The position numbers were made by a program, and so were the translations under genes. A stretch of DNA of 64,000 nt from Ancylomarina euxina (GTDB lineage: Bacteria; Bacteroidota; Bacteroidia; Bacteroidales; Marinifilaceae): assembly GCF_003863355.1 (NCBI RefSeq), contig NZ_QQWG01000020.1, forward strand, positions 21,089 to 85,088, read 5' to 3'. Shown here one piece after another: positions 1 through 10,093 of the stretch. Within the stretch, counting starts at the first letter, position 1, and each line of letters starts with the position of its first letter. The notes under the pieces were generated by a model. The model saw only the letters and a list, made by a program, of their open reading frames with translations. It was not told the DNA's origin and made no database searches.

Positions 1-387
1 AACCTGGTTTCGCTCTGTAAATGTTACATTATGTTGCTTGTCAAGCAATGTCCATGATGTGCGATCATTACTGGCTTCTAAGGTCCAGGTTTTTGGATCT
101 CGGGATTCTTCATCACCACCTGAAACAATAGAGTAATGACTTAGCTTGCATTTCTTCAGAATTTGAAACTCTATTGTGCTAGAATGACTAAATGTTAAGA
201 ATTTTGAATAGATGTCATTATCCGTTAATTTACTAATGTCTTCACCTATAGGCGAATTTTCTGAATTAGACTCTGTGATACATTTATAATTTGTGACATC
301 AATTACTAGCTTCCTTTCATTTGAACAGGATATAGCAATGGCCGTTATACTTGCTAAAAGCAGGTATTTATTGATTTTCTGTGTCAT
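1..387 (-). CDS. Lipoprotein with F5/8 type C (discoidin/CBM32-like) domain, N-terminal fragment
   Basis: An open frame starts at the ATG at 387 and runs off the left edge of the window, giving the first 129 residues. The N-terminus is a lipoprotein signal with lipobox AISC, so the protein is probably an outer-membrane or surface lipoprotein. After the anchor, the segment with KLTDND, FLTF, RDPKTWTLEASND and SWTLLDKQ resembles the F5/8 type C fold that often sits at the front of Bacteroidetes glycosidases. The catalytic part, if any, lies outside the window. It follows two GH92 mannosidases on the same strand (91 bp after the nearer one), so it probably belongs to the same alpha-mannoside locus. 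The frame and signal are seen directly; the domain assignment is from pattern memory; the role is inferred. Confidence 0.7.
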   Translation of the reverse strand, partial: MTQKINKYLLLASITAIAISCSNERKLVIDVTNYKCITESNSENSPIGEDISKLTDNDIYSKFLTFSHSSTIEFQILKKCKLSHYSIVSGGDEESRDPKTWTLEASNDRTSWTLLDKQHNVTFTERNQV

Positions 388-424
388 ATTTTTTCTTAGT
401 GAGTTTTTCTCAGAATAGTTGATT

Positions 425-468
425 TTTCACTGAAAACAAAGACTTTGCCATCTCTGTTTTCAGTGAAA
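425..468. repeat. 14-bp perfect inverted repeat between two PUL genes
   Basis: The arms 425-438 and 455-468 are exact reverse complements and are separated by 16 bases. The repeat lies between the stop of the first GH92 gene and the F5/8 lipoprotein. No U-tract follows on the minus strand, so it is more likely an RNA-stabilising or attenuating hairpin than a full terminator. Confidence 0.5.
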
Positions 469-478
469 TGTGAGTTAT

Positions 479-2821
479 CTAGTTTTTAGTATTTGAGTAA
501 GGAAAGCTGTCTTCAGAATGACCCCATTTTTTGTTAGGACGATGACTCATTTTAAAAATAAGCTCACCTCCATTTACAATATCCTTGTGCTTAATGAAAT
601 TGTATTTCCAAGGCTTTCCATTTAGAGTAACGGACTTGATATATTTATTTTTATCAGAGTAATTAGGTGCCTTTATCACAAAGTTTTTTCCATTTTCAAG
701 CTTGATCTTAGCTTCCTTAACCGATGGAGCTCCTATAACATATTGTCCTGATCCCGGGCATACTGGATAAAAACCCAGGGATGAGAAAATATACCAGGCT
801 GACATCTGTCCACAATCATCGTTTCCACATAAGCCATCGGGTTTATTCAGGTATTTTGTTTTCATGATTTCGTGAATGCGTTCTTGAGTTTTCCATGGTT
901 TTCCGGCCCAATTATACATATAAGCCACATGATGGCTAGGCTCGTTTCCGTGCACATACCCACCCATAATACCTTCTCTGGTAATATCTTCGTTGTGAGC
1001 AAAATACTTGTCAGGAATATGCATGGTAAAAAGCGAATCCAGATGTACTGCAAATCGCTCCTTACCACCCATCTTACTTACCAAACCACTTACATTCTGA
1101 GGAACATATAAAGAGTAGTTCCACGAATTTCCTTCTATAAAACCAGCTGCATGTGTATCTAAGGGATCGAAAGGTGAAACCCACTCGCCAGCTTTTGTCT
1201 TTGCTCTAATGTATCCTGATTCCTCATCGAATAAATTTTTCCAGTTTTCAGATCGCTTCAGATACTCTTTTTCGATTTCAGTTTTTCCCAATGACTTTGC
1301 AAATTGGGAAATGGTATAATCATCGTAAGCATATTCAAGAGTGATTGAAGCACCTACTTTACTGCTTTCGTGAGGGACATAATTGTATTTTTTATAATCA
1401 CCAATTCCATCGTACATATTGTAGTTTGCACTTGCAAGACAGGCTTCCAAAGCTTTTTCAGGATCAAAGCCACGCAAGCCATTTATCCAGGCATCTGCAA
1501 TAACAGGTACGGCATGATAACCAATCATACACCAGTTTTCGTTTCCGAAATGACTCCAAACAGGCAGAACCTTATGGACGCTTTGCTCATAATGAGCTAG
1601 CATAGAGTTTATCATATCTGAGGAACGTTTAGGCTGGATAAGTGAAAGCAAAGGGTGTTGTGCTCTGTAGGTATCCCACAATGAGAATACAGTATAATTG
1701 GTAAAACCCTTAGCCTGGTGGATGTTATGATCCAATCCACGATATTTTCCATCCACATCCATATATTCTACAGGATTGATAAAAGAATGATAAAGCGAGG
1801 TATACAATGTTGTTTTCTTTTCATTTGAAGCCGTCACATCAATTCTATTCAGCTCATTATTCCATGCAGCCTTTGTTTCAGCTCTGGTACGATCAAAATC
1901 AAAATGAGGAATTTCTGCTTTTAGATTTTTCAATGCACCTTCAGTACTAACTGCTGACAGAGCAAATTTGATTTTAATTTGTTCATTTTCTTCTGTAGAA
2001 AAATCGAAATTAGCGGTTAACGCTTTGCCTGCCATTTCAGGGAAATTCTTTGTCTCATCGAATTTTCTCCAGAAACCATTATAAATGACTTTTTCATCAT
2101 TCTGACAACCGTATTTCTTAATTGGCTTTGAAAAGCTAATCGCAAAATAGAGGTAGTTGGTTCTAGCCCAACCGCGAGTAATTCTATAGCCTGTAACCAA
2201 AGTATCGTTTTCAACTCTAATAGTTGACCACAGAACTTTTCCATCGTAGTTGTAAATACCATGATTAAGGTCTAAAATAATATGAGCATCATCCGTTTTA
2301 GGGAATGTATATTGGTGAAAGCCGACGCGCTGTGTTGCTGTTAACTCAGCTTTAATTTTATAATCATCTAACTCTACCGTATAGTATCCAGGTTCTGCAT
2401 TTTCTGTCTCTTTACGGTACATTGAACGGTAACCCTTTTTTGTGTCTTCGATTGTTCCAGAATTGTAATTGACTTTACCTACAGTTGGCATGATTAAAAA
2501 ATCACCCAGGTCTGAATGACCTGTTCCGCTTAAGTGAGTGTGACTAAACCCAACAATGGATTTATCGGTGTATTGGTAACCTGCACAGTAACGGTAGACA
2601 TCTTTATTGTATTTCCCGTTTGTAGAAAATAAAATGCTATCGGTATCCGGACTTAATTGCACCATTCCGAAGGGAGCACAAGCTCCAGGGAATGTATGCC
2701 CCATCTCCTGAGTTCCGATGAAGGGATCGACGTATTGTGTGAGATCCTTATCCTGGGCACTTAAGTTTGAGTAACTTAAAAAGCCTAATGCTGCAATAAG
2801 AAAATAAGTCAGTGACTTCAT
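479..2821 (-). CDS. GH92 family alpha-mannosidase, secreted
   Basis: This is a 780-residue exo-acting alpha-mannosidase of glycoside hydrolase family 92, calcium-dependent inverting enzymes that trim alpha-linked mannose from N-glycans or yeast mannan. It starts with a cleavable signal peptide (about residues 1-22, ending SAQ), so it is probably periplasmic. Family marks are visible: YVDPFIGT and FPGACAPFGMVQLSPDTD at the start of the N-terminal beta-sandwich, HGNEPSHH at 624-631, and GNDDCGQMSAW from 666, which carries acidic residues expected in the active site. Length is typical for the family. It is the second of two GH92 genes, 76 bp behind the first, downstream of SusC/SusD. Linkage specificity (1,2, 1,3, 1,4 or 1,6) cannot be read from sequence alone. 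Confidence 0.93.
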   Translation of the reverse strand: MKSLTYFLIAALGFLSYSNLSAQDKDLTQYVDPFIGTQEMGHTFPGACAPFGMVQLSPDTDSILFSTNGKYNKDVYRYCAGYQYTDKSIVGFSHTHLSGTGHSDLGDFLIMPTVGKVNYNSGTIEDTKKGYRSMYRKETENAEPGYYTVELDDYKIKAELTATQRVGFHQYTFPKTDDAHIILDLNHGIYNYDGKVLWSTIRVENDTLVTGYRITRGWARTNYLYFAISFSKPIKKYGCQNDEKVIYNGFWRKFDETKNFPEMAGKALTANFDFSTEENEQIKIKFALSAVSTEGALKNLKAEIPHFDFDRTRAETKAAWNNELNRIDVTASNEKKTTLYTSLYHSFINPVEYMDVDGKYRGLDHNIHQAKGFTNYTVFSLWDTYRAQHPLLSLIQPKRSSDMINSMLAHYEQSVHKVLPVWSHFGNENWCMIGYHAVPVIADAWINGLRGFDPEKALEACLASANYNMYDGIGDYKKYNYVPHESSKVGASITLEYAYDDYTISQFAKSLGKTEIEKEYLKRSENWKNLFDEESGYIRAKTKAGEWVSPFDPLDTHAAGFIEGNSWNYSLYVPQNVSGLVSKMGGKERFAVHLDSLFTMHIPDKYFAHNEDITREGIMGGYVHGNEPSHHVAYMYNWAGKPWKTQERIHEIMKTKYLNKPDGLCGNDDCGQMSAWYIFSSLGFYPVCPGSGQYVIGAPSVKEAKIKLENGKNFVIKAPNYSDKNKYIKSVTLNGKPWKYNFIKHKDIVNGGELIFKMSHRPNKKWGHSEDSFPYSNTKN

Positions 2822-2897
2822 ATGAGTTGATTTTTGAGTTTACTTTTTATGTGACATGCTCTTCATTTTCATGAAAAAACATGGCATTACTACCTGT

Positions 2898-5204
2898 TTA
2901 AATATTATCAGAAAATGAAGGGGGAGATACTTTTTCAGAAGAACCCCAATTTTTATTTGGTGTATCTCCCAGTACGAACTCTATTTTACCTCCATCTTTT
3001 ATATCACTGTAAGATAACCATGTTTTATCCCATTCTTTACCGTTAATTTTTAAAGATTGGATATAAACATTTGTCTCTGAATAGTTTTGTGCAATTATTT
3101 CAAGGCTGTTACCATTGCTCATATTCATTCTTACTGAAGGTACAGCTGGCGATGTGATAATGTATTCATCGCTACCTGGACAAACTGGGTAAAAACCCAT
3201 AGAATTAAAAATATACCAAGCTGACATTTGTCCACAATCATCATTCCCACATAAGGAACCTGGTTTATTACCATATTGTGTTGCAATGATTTTTCGAGTT
3301 AGCTCTTGTGTTTTCCAAGCTTGTCCTGCATAGCTATATAGGTGACTGATATGATGACTTGGTTCGTTTCCATGCCAGTATTCTCCGATTCTGCCATGAA
3401 TATCATCTACACCCAGATAATCTTTGTCGTTACGGCTTGCAAATACGGAATCCAGTTTGTTAGTGAAATTTTCATTTCCACCGTAGCTGTTAATTAGTCC
3501 TTGCACATCGTGAGGAACGGTCCATGTATATTGCCATGTAGTTCCTTCGGTATAGGCACCCATATGTTTGAAAAAGTGTGTATCAAAGTTGGGCATCCAT
3601 TCACCTTTACTGTCTTTTGGACGCATCAACCCAATTTTAGGATCGAATAGGTTTTTGTAGGACATAGCACGTTTTGAAAAACGTTTATAATCTTCAGTTT
3701 TACCTAATGCTTTAGCCATTCTGGCGATACAGTAATCGTCATAGGCATATTCCAGCGTTTTAGAAACCGATTCGTTTTCGATATCATAAGGGACATAACC
3801 TAATTTTTCAAATTCTTGGGTGGCATCGTATTGAGGATGTGTTGCTGCGCGAACACAAGCTTCGTATGCTAATTCCCAATTGACCCCCTTAACACTTTTA
3901 AAATAAGCATCAACAATTACGGGAACAGCATGGTAACCAATCATACACCAGGTTTCATTATTCCAGAATGACCAAATTGGAAGTAATTTGTCCGGGCTTT
4001 GCTTATAGTGTTCCAACATAGAGTTGATCATGTTAGCATTTCGATCTGCCTGAGTCAGGCAAAATAGGGGATGTGTTGCTCTATAGGTATCCCATAGAGA
4101 GAATACGGTATAATTATCGAAGTCTTCTGCTTTGTGAATGTTTTGGTCAAAACCACGGTAGGAGCGATCAACATCGAAATAATTTGTTGGTGACATAAAG
4201 GCATGATAAGCAGCCGTATAAAATGTCTCTTTTTGTTCTTGTGTCCCGCTTACTTCAAATTTGGCAAGTTCTTTATTCCAAAGTTTCTTGCCATTTTCTT
4301 TTACTTGATTAAAATCCCAATCTACAATTTCTGTATCCAGATTTTTTATGGCATTAGCGGTGCTAATGGCCGATATACCAACCTTTACTAAGATTTGTTC
4401 TGAAGCTTCAGTTTTATAGTCAGCTACAAATTGAATATCAGGACCAGCAGCTTCAATGCTACTTTTAAATCGATAGGTTTTGTAAGAATCATACTTTTCC
4501 TCTTTTTTGTTTGAGAAAATACGTGTTTCGTCGAATGGACGGGAGAATTTAGCCGCAAAATAAACATAGCGCTCTTTTGCCCATCCTTTAACTTGATGCA
4601 TACCTGTAATTGTTGATCCATCTTCAACTCTTACGTTAGACCAAATTACTTTATGTCGTAATACATGGCTAAGGTCCAATACAATGTGTGCACTATCCGA
4701 TTTTGGAAAAGTAAAACGCATTAAGCCGGCCCTGTTGGTGGCTGTTAGTTCGGTTTTAATATTGTAATCATTTAATAGGACAGAATAATAATTGGCTTCA
4801 GTAATTTCATTTTTGTGAGAAAAACGAGATAAATATCCTGGTTCTGATAAATCTTTTTTTCCACTATTGATATGCAGCTTTCCTTCAGTAGGCATAAATA
4901 AGATATCTCCCAGATCAGGAATCCCTGTTCCATGTAAATGAGTCATTGAGAAGCCATAAATGGTGCTGTCAGAATATTCATAACCTGAAGCAGCTCCCCA
5001 GTTCCATCTTTCTGTGTCTGGGCTTAGTTGGACCATCCCAAAAGGAACCTGAGCTCCAGGGTAAGTATTCCCTTCACCTAAAGTTCCCACTAAAGGCTTT
5101 ACATATGGGGTATAGTCAGTAATAATTTCATTAGTTTGCTTTTGATCGCAAGCGGATAAAAACAAACAGAACAGAATGATTCGAGAGATAATATTTTTAT
5201 GCAT
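2898..5204 (-). CDS. GH92 family alpha-mannosidase, lipoprotein
   Basis: This is a 768-residue GH92 exo-alpha-mannosidase, paralogous to the neighbouring gene. It has a lipobox (LSAC, Cys at about 19), so it is probably anchored in the outer membrane while its partner is soluble. The N-terminal domain motif YVKPLVGT with FPFGMVQLSPDTE-like surroundings, HGNEPSHH at 611-618 and GNDDCGQMSAW from 653 are all present, so it should be active. Two GH92 enzymes with different predicted locations suggest stepwise trimming of a branched mannoside, outside or at the membrane and then in the periplasm. It lies 70 bp downstream of the SusD-like gene, with a strong hairpin in that gap that may lower its expression relative to SusC/SusD. 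Confidence 0.93.
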   Translation of the reverse strand: MHKNIISRIILFCLFLSACDQKQTNEIITDYTPYVKPLVGTLGEGNTYPGAQVPFGMVQLSPDTERWNWGAASGYEYSDSTIYGFSMTHLHGTGIPDLGDILFMPTEGKLHINSGKKDLSEPGYLSRFSHKNEITEANYYSVLLNDYNIKTELTATNRAGLMRFTFPKSDSAHIVLDLSHVLRHKVIWSNVRVEDGSTITGMHQVKGWAKERYVYFAAKFSRPFDETRIFSNKKEEKYDSYKTYRFKSSIEAAGPDIQFVADYKTEASEQILVKVGISAISTANAIKNLDTEIVDWDFNQVKENGKKLWNKELAKFEVSGTQEQKETFYTAAYHAFMSPTNYFDVDRSYRGFDQNIHKAEDFDNYTVFSLWDTYRATHPLFCLTQADRNANMINSMLEHYKQSPDKLLPIWSFWNNETWCMIGYHAVPVIVDAYFKSVKGVNWELAYEACVRAATHPQYDATQEFEKLGYVPYDIENESVSKTLEYAYDDYCIARMAKALGKTEDYKRFSKRAMSYKNLFDPKIGLMRPKDSKGEWMPNFDTHFFKHMGAYTEGTTWQYTWTVPHDVQGLINSYGGNENFTNKLDSVFASRNDKDYLGVDDIHGRIGEYWHGNEPSHHISHLYSYAGQAWKTQELTRKIIATQYGNKPGSLCGNDDCGQMSAWYIFNSMGFYPVCPGSDEYIITSPAVPSVRMNMSNGNSLEIIAQNYSETNVYIQSLKINGKEWDKTWLSYSDIKDGGKIEFVLGDTPNKNWGSSEKVSPPSFSDNI

Positions 5205-5235
5205 CGATAAACATTTAAAGCTGATAGTAAAAGAA

Positions 5236-5263
5236 CAACTTGCCTGCCAAAACAGGCAAGTTG
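5236..5263 (-). terminator. Intercistronic hairpin between SusD-like gene and GH92
   Basis: The perfect 11-bp arms CAACTTGCCTG (5236-5246) and CAGGCAAGTTG (5253-5263) flank a 6-base loop, just after the SusD-like stop codon. The U-tract is weak, so partial termination or protection of the upstream mRNA end is more likely than a complete stop. The glycosidase genes downstream have no other obvious promoter. Confidence 0.55.
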
Positions 5264-5274
5264 TAATGAGTTAT

Positions 5275-6795
5275 TTAATAGCCCAAGTTTTGATCAAGAT
5301 TTGGATTTAGATTTGTTTGTTTAAGAGGAATAGGGAAAAGGGTTCTATAATTTTCACTCACATTATCCTTAGCCCATCGGGTTTCAGTAAATTTACCAAA
5401 ACGGATAAGATCAGTTCTTCTTTGTCCTTCGTAAGCAAATTCTCTTCCTCGTTCTGCCAACAGTTCATCCATTGTAAGATTTGCAGTCGTGTATTTATTA
5501 GCTTCGTAATTTGCTCCAAATGCCCTTTTTCTGATTTGATTAACCAAATCAACTGCTTCTTGTGTGGCAGTACCACCATTTTGACGCATAAGAGCTTCCG
5601 CTTTCATTAGGATAACATCAGCAAATCTTAAGACAACTAAATCTGATTCATGAATATGTCCTTGAGAATTTTCTCCAAACACATGCTTGTAGTTTCTGGC
5701 ACCTTCTTCTAATCCGGCATCAGTTATGCTCGTAATATGCTTATCTATAATTACTAAAGGTGTATTAGGATCAGAGCCATATTGAGGACCTACCAAATAT
5801 TGTTCTTTGCGCTTGTCTGAATCATTATAACTATCGTAAAATTCTTCAATAGTATACATTTCGTTAAATGGATCGAATTGCAAAGCGAACTTGTTTTTTA
5901 GTACATTAGGTAATGTAAATGCACTAATATTGTATGACCATCCTGTTACGCCGTCAAGAGCAAATGCAAATATATTTTCCTTAGAGAATTCATTTGTTGG
6001 TAAGAAAGGCTCTTGCCAGTTTTCATCTAATTCGTAGTTTCCAACTGATATTACCTGATCACACATGTCTATACATTTGCCATAGTCTTCTGCATCAGCA
6101 TATACCTTTGAATTGAGATAGAGTCTGGCAAGAAGTGTCTTAGCACCAGCTTTAGTGAAATAGCCATAGGTTTCAGCATGTTTCTTTACAGGAAGATCAT
6201 CAATTATAGCAATAAGTTCTGATTCAATGAATTCATAAACTTCTTTACGCGTATTGGTTGCTGGATATGCAGGATCAGAAACCTTTGTTGTAATAGGTAC
6301 ATTTCCCCATAAATCACATGCTATAAGATGCCAGTAGGCACGTAAACATCTTAGTTCAGCAGTCATTTCTGCTTTGCTAATTGGAACCTTCTTTTCTTCA
6401 AAATCTACGGGTTCAATACCTTGAAGAACACCATTTACAAAACCAATACCTTCCCAGGTAATTGCCCAGGCATTATCTATAGTCGGATGCTCTGAAGTCC
6501 ATTTATGCTCATGAAAAGCAATGTTTTTTCCATCAGAATAGTGACTCCCATCCGATTTGGTAGGGATCACAACAGCATCTGCCGACAACTCACTTAATTG
6601 AAATATAGTTAATGGTAACACCCATTGCGTATGTGCCCATGGTCGGGTATAAGCACCAATGATCTCTTCTTTATTATTATAGAAATTCTCGACTACAGTT
6701 TCGCTGTATATTTCTTCTTCCAAATCAGAACAAGACACAAAAAGTGTACTAATAAAACTGAAAGTTAATAATATATATATATGTCTCATTTTCAT
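5275..6795 (-). CDS. SusD/RagB-like surface glycan-binding lipoprotein
   Basis: This 506-residue protein starts with a lipoprotein signal (lipobox FVSC, Cys about 22). SusD-family proteins sit as a lid on a SusC-type TonB-dependent channel and bind the oligosaccharide before import. The family signature is visible at the C-terminal end: QNGGTATQEAVDLVNQIRKRA, the DELLAERGREFAYEGQRRTDLIRFGKF region and the terminal PIPLKQTNLNPNLDQNLGY. TPR-like helices occupy the first half. It lies 87 bp downstream of the SusC-like gene and upstream of two GH92 mannosidases, which points to an alpha-mannoside ligand. Length is ordinary. Confidence 0.93.
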   Translation of the reverse strand: MKMRHIYILLTFSFISTLFVSCSDLEEEIYSETVVENFYNNKEEIIGAYTRPWAHTQWVLPLTIFQLSELSADAVVIPTKSDGSHYSDGKNIAFHEHKWTSEHPTIDNAWAITWEGIGFVNGVLQGIEPVDFEEKKVPISKAEMTAELRCLRAYWHLIACDLWGNVPITTKVSDPAYPATNTRKEVYEFIESELIAIIDDLPVKKHAETYGYFTKAGAKTLLARLYLNSKVYADAEDYGKCIDMCDQVISVGNYELDENWQEPFLPTNEFSKENIFAFALDGVTGWSYNISAFTLPNVLKNKFALQFDPFNEMYTIEEFYDSYNDSDKRKEQYLVGPQYGSDPNTPLVIIDKHITSITDAGLEEGARNYKHVFGENSQGHIHESDLVVLRFADVILMKAEALMRQNGGTATQEAVDLVNQIRKRAFGANYEANKYTTANLTMDELLAERGREFAYEGQRRTDLIRFGKFTETRWAKDNVSENYRTLFPIPLKQTNLNPNLDQNLGY

Positions 6796-6882
6796 TAATT
6801 TAAAAATTAAATTTTAAATAGCATGAGTCTTATTATATTGAATGATACTCATGATTATTTTTGAACTTTTTCTAAGTTTTAA

Positions 6883-9858
6883 TTAAAACTTGATGGCAGC
6901 TCCAATGGTAAATGTTCTCGAAACGGGATAAAAGTTCAAGCCATCTAAACCAGGTCTTGTACCACCTGCTTCAAGATCGGGTGTAAGACCCGAGTATTTA
7001 GTTATTGTAAATACATTTGAACAAGAGACATACAACCTTGCCGATGATATATAATTGATGTTTTTTACATCAAAATTGTATGATAGAGATATGTTTTCAA
7101 GTTTAATGTAATCTCCTTTTTCCAGATAATAGTCTGAATATTGAGGTGCATCCTTTAAACCGTTTTGTCCAGTAGTTGCATAGACATTTGAATTAGGGAA
7201 TTTTGTAATATTTTCATAAAATATTTTTCCATAATTGATAACATCGAAATCCAGCGCGCTTCGGAAGAAGATATCTAAGTTGAAGTTTTTGTATTTTAAG
7301 CTATTGGTGAAACCAATATGGTATTTTGGAGCCCCGTTACCTAATATTTCTTTATCACCTTCTCCTTCATCAATTTCTCCGTTTTTGTTTAGGTCTTTGA
7401 ATACCCATTTTCCGTTTTCATCAATTCTGTCGAAACGTTTACCATAGAAATTACCTAAAGGTTCTCCGGTTTCAACCTTGTAAATAGAACCTAGACTTGT
7501 TTCTTCAACATGGAAAAAAGCACTTCCTGATGATAGGTCTAATTTTTCTACTTTTCCTTGGTTGTAAGAGGCGTTTAGTGAAGTTGTCCAGCTAAAGTTT
7601 TCCGATGTTATATTCTTTGTGTTTAAGCTTAACTCGATACCTTCGCTATATAGATCTCCTATATTTGTTAATAAATCATCATTGACAGCAGAAGGAAGGG
7701 CTGCAGGTAATCTATAAAGCAAATCGCTTGTTTTTCTTTGATATACATCTAAACTACCATCAATAACATTATCAAGAATGGCAAAATCTAAACCGAAATT
7801 TATTTCAGCTTTTTTCTCCCATCCTAAATTTGGATTGGGGTTATTTGTCAATCCATATGCAACAATAGGATTTCCTCTAAAATTATAAGACAAAAATTCT
7901 TGTCCTATTCTTGCTAGTGATGAGTATGGGCTTGCACCTGCATTACCTGTTTCACCATATCCAATACGTAATTTAAGGTAATTGATTTCAGGAATGTCTT
8001 TCATGAAACCTTCTTCCGTAATGGTCCATCCTCCTGACAAGCCGAAGAATGTTCCCCATTTATTATTTTTTCCGAATACAGAAGAGCCTTCACAGTTAAC
8101 ACTACCCGTTACCATATATTTATTATCATACGAGTAAACCATACGAGCTCGGTAGGATTCTAATTCTACTTTTTGTTTGTAAGTATCCATTTTATAATCA
8201 GACTGGTCGGGATCCTTTAGGAATGAACCTGATTCGATACTATTATAAAGGAAAGCATCAGTAGCGAATCCTCTATTTTCCATTAGCATTGTTTCATAAA
8301 TGTCTTTTTCATAAGTCCAGTTTACCATACCACTAAACTCATGTTTCCCGATTTGTTTGCGATAATTTGCATTCAATTCGTAGTTATCTCTATAGCTAAA
8401 TTTAGCTTCTCTTTTAGCATAGCCTTCCTGACTATTTTCCAAACTTCTTTCAGATAAACGAGATTCATATTCCCCTATATTCCAATCTTCAATTTTCCAG
8501 GCTAATCGACCACCAATTTTTAACCCATCTATAATTTTGAAGTCAGCATAAATACTAGATAATAGGATTTTATGAGCATTATCGTGTGTTTTATTTTTAA
8601 TAGATGCGATTGGGTTATCTCTAAATCGTTCAGTGAAATACTGGTAAGTCCCATCCTCATTATAGATTGATTGTGTTGGGTTCATGGTAACAGCAGTACT
8701 AAATGCACCATAATCAGGAGCACGGTATCGTGTTTGACTGGCAGAAAGATCTGCTTTCACATTCAATCTGTCATTTATGGCTTTGTGATTTATGTTAATT
8801 CGACCATTAAGTCTTTTCTTAAATGACTCCAAAACGATTCCTGTAACATCACTGTGCTCTATAGATGCACGATATTTTGTTTTAGCAGAGCCTCCGCTTA
8901 TTGCGATGTTGTGAGTGTAATTTCGCGAGGTTTGAAGCAATTCATCATACCAGTCGGTTGATGCATCACCCGTTTCTTTACTCAGTTTATTCCCCAATGT
9001 TCTAAACTCGTCAGCTGTTAGCAAGTCTGGCTTATTGTACACTTGTTCAAATGAAGCATAACCCGAATATTCAACAGTTGCTACTCCTTTTTTTCCTTCT
9101 TTGGTTGTTATAATAATAACACCATTAGTACCTCTGGAACCGTAAATGGCAGCAGCAGAACCGTCTTTCAATACAGAGAATGTTTCAATATCCTCTGGTG
9201 AAATAATATCAAGAGAAGAAACCTCAACACCATTTACAATGATTAGAGGAGAAGCATAGCCTCTAAGCGAAGTGTTTCCACGAATCATTATTGTTGGACT
9301 AGCTGTAGGGTCTGAGCCACTGGGTCTACTAATTGTTAAACCTGCAACTTTACCTTGCAATAGTTGAATAGGAGACGTGGTTGCTTTTCTCTGTAAACTT
9401 TCTGAATCTACTGTTGATACAGAACTTGTAATCTGTTTTCTTTGCATTGAACCATACCCAACAATAACAACCTCTTCTAGTCCCTGAGCATCATCTAATA
9501 GGACAATATTGAAGCTTTTTGCAGTTAGAGGATTGATTTCTTGAGATATCATCCCAATAAAAGAAAAGATTAGTGTTTGACCATCTTCGATTTGATTGAT
9601 GCTATACTTTCCGTCGATATCAGTTGTAGTTCCTCTGGAGGTTCCGCTGATTCGAACATTAACACCAGGTAATGAAAGGCCTTGTGAATCGCTTACCACA
9701 CCTGAAATGGTACGATCTTGATTATCCTGATTACCAGTAGAAGCGAATACTCCTGCCTGATTAGATATGACAATCGCTAAGCTTAAGAAGAAAACGATTG
9801 CACTCTGTTTAAAACCTTCTAAGTAATAGGAAGGTTTATGTAATGATTTTTTTTTCAT
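6883..9858 (-). CDS. SusC/RagA-like TonB-dependent outer-membrane transporter
   Basis: This 991-residue protein has a signal peptide (about 1-40, with an unusually long charged N-region), a carboxypeptidase-D regulatory-like domain (about 47-125), and a TonB plug containing VVIVGYGSMQRKQ and the conserved GSRGTNGVIIITTKEGKKG. A long beta-barrel ends in an aromatic residue (AAIKF). Such proteins import oligosaccharides across the outer membrane using TonB energy, working with the SusD partner encoded next. It is the first gene of the SusC-SusD-GH92-GH92 unit. A LacI-type operator lies about 170 bp upstream and a TAnnTTTG -7 box at 9967-9974. Confidence 0.95.
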   Translation of the reverse strand: MKKKSLHKPSYYLEGFKQSAIVFFLSLAIVISNQAGVFASTGNQDNQDRTISGVVSDSQGLSLPGVNVRISGTSRGTTTDIDGKYSINQIEDGQTLIFSFIGMISQEINPLTAKSFNIVLLDDAQGLEEVVIVGYGSMQRKQITSSVSTVDSESLQRKATTSPIQLLQGKVAGLTISRPSGSDPTASPTIMIRGNTSLRGYASPLIIVNGVEVSSLDIISPEDIETFSVLKDGSAAAIYGSRGTNGVIIITTKEGKKGVATVEYSGYASFEQVYNKPDLLTADEFRTLGNKLSKETGDASTDWYDELLQTSRNYTHNIAISGGSAKTKYRASIEHSDVTGIVLESFKKRLNGRININHKAINDRLNVKADLSASQTRYRAPDYGAFSTAVTMNPTQSIYNEDGTYQYFTERFRDNPIASIKNKTHDNAHKILLSSIYADFKIIDGLKIGGRLAWKIEDWNIGEYESRLSERSLENSQEGYAKREAKFSYRDNYELNANYRKQIGKHEFSGMVNWTYEKDIYETMLMENRGFATDAFLYNSIESGSFLKDPDQSDYKMDTYKQKVELESYRARMVYSYDNKYMVTGSVNCEGSSVFGKNNKWGTFFGLSGGWTITEEGFMKDIPEINYLKLRIGYGETGNAGASPYSSLARIGQEFLSYNFRGNPIVAYGLTNNPNPNLGWEKKAEINFGLDFAILDNVIDGSLDVYQRKTSDLLYRLPAALPSAVNDDLLTNIGDLYSEGIELSLNTKNITSENFSWTTSLNASYNQGKVEKLDLSSGSAFFHVEETSLGSIYKVETGEPLGNFYGKRFDRIDENGKWVFKDLNKNGEIDEGEGDKEILGNGAPKYHIGFTNSLKYKNFNLDIFFRSALDFDVINYGKIFYENITKFPNSNVYATTGQNGLKDAPQYSDYYLEKGDYIKLENISLSYNFDVKNINYISSARLYVSCSNVFTITKYSGLTPDLEAGGTRPGLDGLNFYPVSRTFTIGAAIKF

Positions 9859-9966
9859 AAATTTGAGTAGTTACGATTATTGACTCGATGTTTCGGAATA
9901 AACATCGTTAACTAGGGGAATGTTAGCGCATTTCCCTTTTTTTTTAGGTTAGCTCTGGATCATTGG

Positions 9967-9974
9967 CAAATTTA
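9967..9974 (-). promoter_or_regulatory. Putative Bacteroidetes -7 box for the mannoside SusC operon
   Basis: On the minus strand this reads TAAATTTG, an exact match to the TAnnTTTG -7 consensus of the Bacteroidetes primary sigma factor. It is about 108 bp upstream of the SusC start. No good -33 TTG is visible at the usual distance, so the call is tentative. Confidence 0.35.
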
Positions 9975-10028
9975 TTTTTTTGTTTAAGTTTTTCTATTTA
10001 TTCATCAACTGATATTTAATAAACAATC

Positions 10029-10044
10029 ACTAAACCGATTTAGT
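10029..10044. promoter_or_regulatory. LacI-type operator upstream of mannoside SusC
   Basis: The sequence ACTAAACCGATTTAGT is a 16-bp near-perfect palindrome with a central CG, typical of LacI-family operators. The same pattern (ACTAAATCGGTTTA) occurs twice just before the lacI gene at 13381. It lies about 55 bp upstream of the putative -7 box of the SusC operon, which would suit activation or distal repression. The palindrome and its recurrence are seen directly; assignment to the local LacI protein is inferred. Confidence 0.7.
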
Positions 10045-10093
10045 ATCTGTTGTAAAAAAATAGAAGCACAATGTTTGTTGATTAATTCAGTAG